A stretch of 6,605 nt of DNA from Chitinophagaceae bacterium (lineage in GTDB: Bacteria > Bacteroidota > Bacteroidia > Chitinophagales > Chitinophagaceae), in the NCBI GenBank assembly GCA_003455235.1, contig DMRT01000070.1, positions 1-6,605 of the forward strand, given 5' to 3'. The notes beneath the pieces were generated by a model. That model was not told where the DNA came from, made no database searches, and saw only the letters and a program-made list of their open reading frames with translations. The translations under genes were made by a program, and so were the position numbers. This document shows positions 6,322 through 6,605 of the stretch, in pieces. Positions within the stretch are counted from its first letter, which is position 1, and the number at the start of each line of letters is the position of its first letter.

Positions 6322-6605
6322 TTAGTGGGCCTGGTGACCGATGTATTTTCTCCATTTTTCAATCACGGCATCCATGTCCTGCGGCAGCGGTGCTTCAAAA
6401 TGAACCGGTTTTTGTGTGGCCGGGTGAATAAAACCCAGTTCCCGGGCATGCAGGGCGTGGCGTGGGCACAGGGCAAAGCAATTGTCGACAAACTGTTTGT
6501 ATTTAGTAAATACGGTTCCCTTCACAATTTTATCACCACCATAAAACTCATCGTTGAATAACGGGTGGCCGATCAGCTGCATGTGTACCCGTATCTGGTG
6601 GGTGC
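6322..6605 (-). CDS. RluA-family 23S rRNA/tRNA pseudouridine synthase (C-terminal part only)
   Basis: The gene enters from the right edge; only the last 93 full codons before the TAA at 6322-6324 are in the window. The visible part starts with THQIRVHMQLIGHPLFND, the conserved RluA/RluC/RluD motif III region (R-T-H-Q-I-R-V-H), followed by YGG and the family C-terminus RHALHARELGFIHPATQKPVHFEAPLPQDM. The enzyme isomerises specific uridines of large-subunit rRNA (RluC, RluD) or rRNA and tRNA (RluA) to pseudouridine in the cytosol. The catalytic Asp and any S4 domain lie outside the window, so the exact paralogue cannot be chosen; the C-terminus looks most like RluD-type enzymes. An internal ATG at 6582 is inside the conserved motif and is not the start. 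The downstream gap to the S41 gene is 43 bases, so read-through is possible. Confidence 0.93.
   Translation of the reverse strand, partial: THQIRVHMQLIGHPLFNDEFYGGDKIVKGTVFTKYKQFVDNCFALCPRHALHARELGFIHPATQKPVHFEAPLPQDMDAVIEKWRKYIGHQAH

Overview
The window looks like a chromosomal segment from a member of the Bacteroidota, most likely Chitinophagaceae or a close relative. This is inferred from the protein families, the lack of clear Shine-Dalgarno sequences, A-rich start regions and intermediate GC content. No RNA gene, insertion sequence, CRISPR array or phage gene was found.

Left part (1-3084, all on the minus strand): a tightly packed four-gene operon, read right to left. It starts with a DUF418 (YeiB-like) polytopic membrane protein. 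Next is a 27-residue single-span membrane micro-protein whose ATG overlaps the DUF418 stop (ATGA). One base after its stop comes a 307-residue single-span protein with a His-rich N-terminal tail. Last, after a 12-base gap, is a DUF1624/HGSNAT-type membrane acyltransferase-like protein cut off by the window edge. DUF418 and DUF1624 both belong to the multi-span acyltransferase-like group, so an envelope glycan acyl-transfer role is a reasonable guess, but it is not shown by the sequence.

Middle (3085-4903): a 219-base divergent intergenic region with a possible Bacteroidota -7 promoter element for the rightward gene. That gene is a secreted M28-family zinc aminopeptidase/carboxypeptidase Q-like enzyme with all metal ligands visible. 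It ends at a near-perfect hairpin that also faces the converging genes from the right and probably serves as a bidirectional terminator.

Right part (4912-6605, minus strand): read right to left, the end of an RluA-family rRNA pseudouridine synthase (N-terminal part outside the window), a secreted S41 (tricorn/Ctp-type) serine peptidase with no evident PDZ domain, and, five bases after it, a small SnoaL/NTF2-like protein. The last two are almost certainly cotranscribed.

Most of the window is ordinary housekeeping and accessory metabolism. The item most worth following is the translationally coupled 27-residue membrane protein between the DUF418 gene and the 307-residue protein gene.
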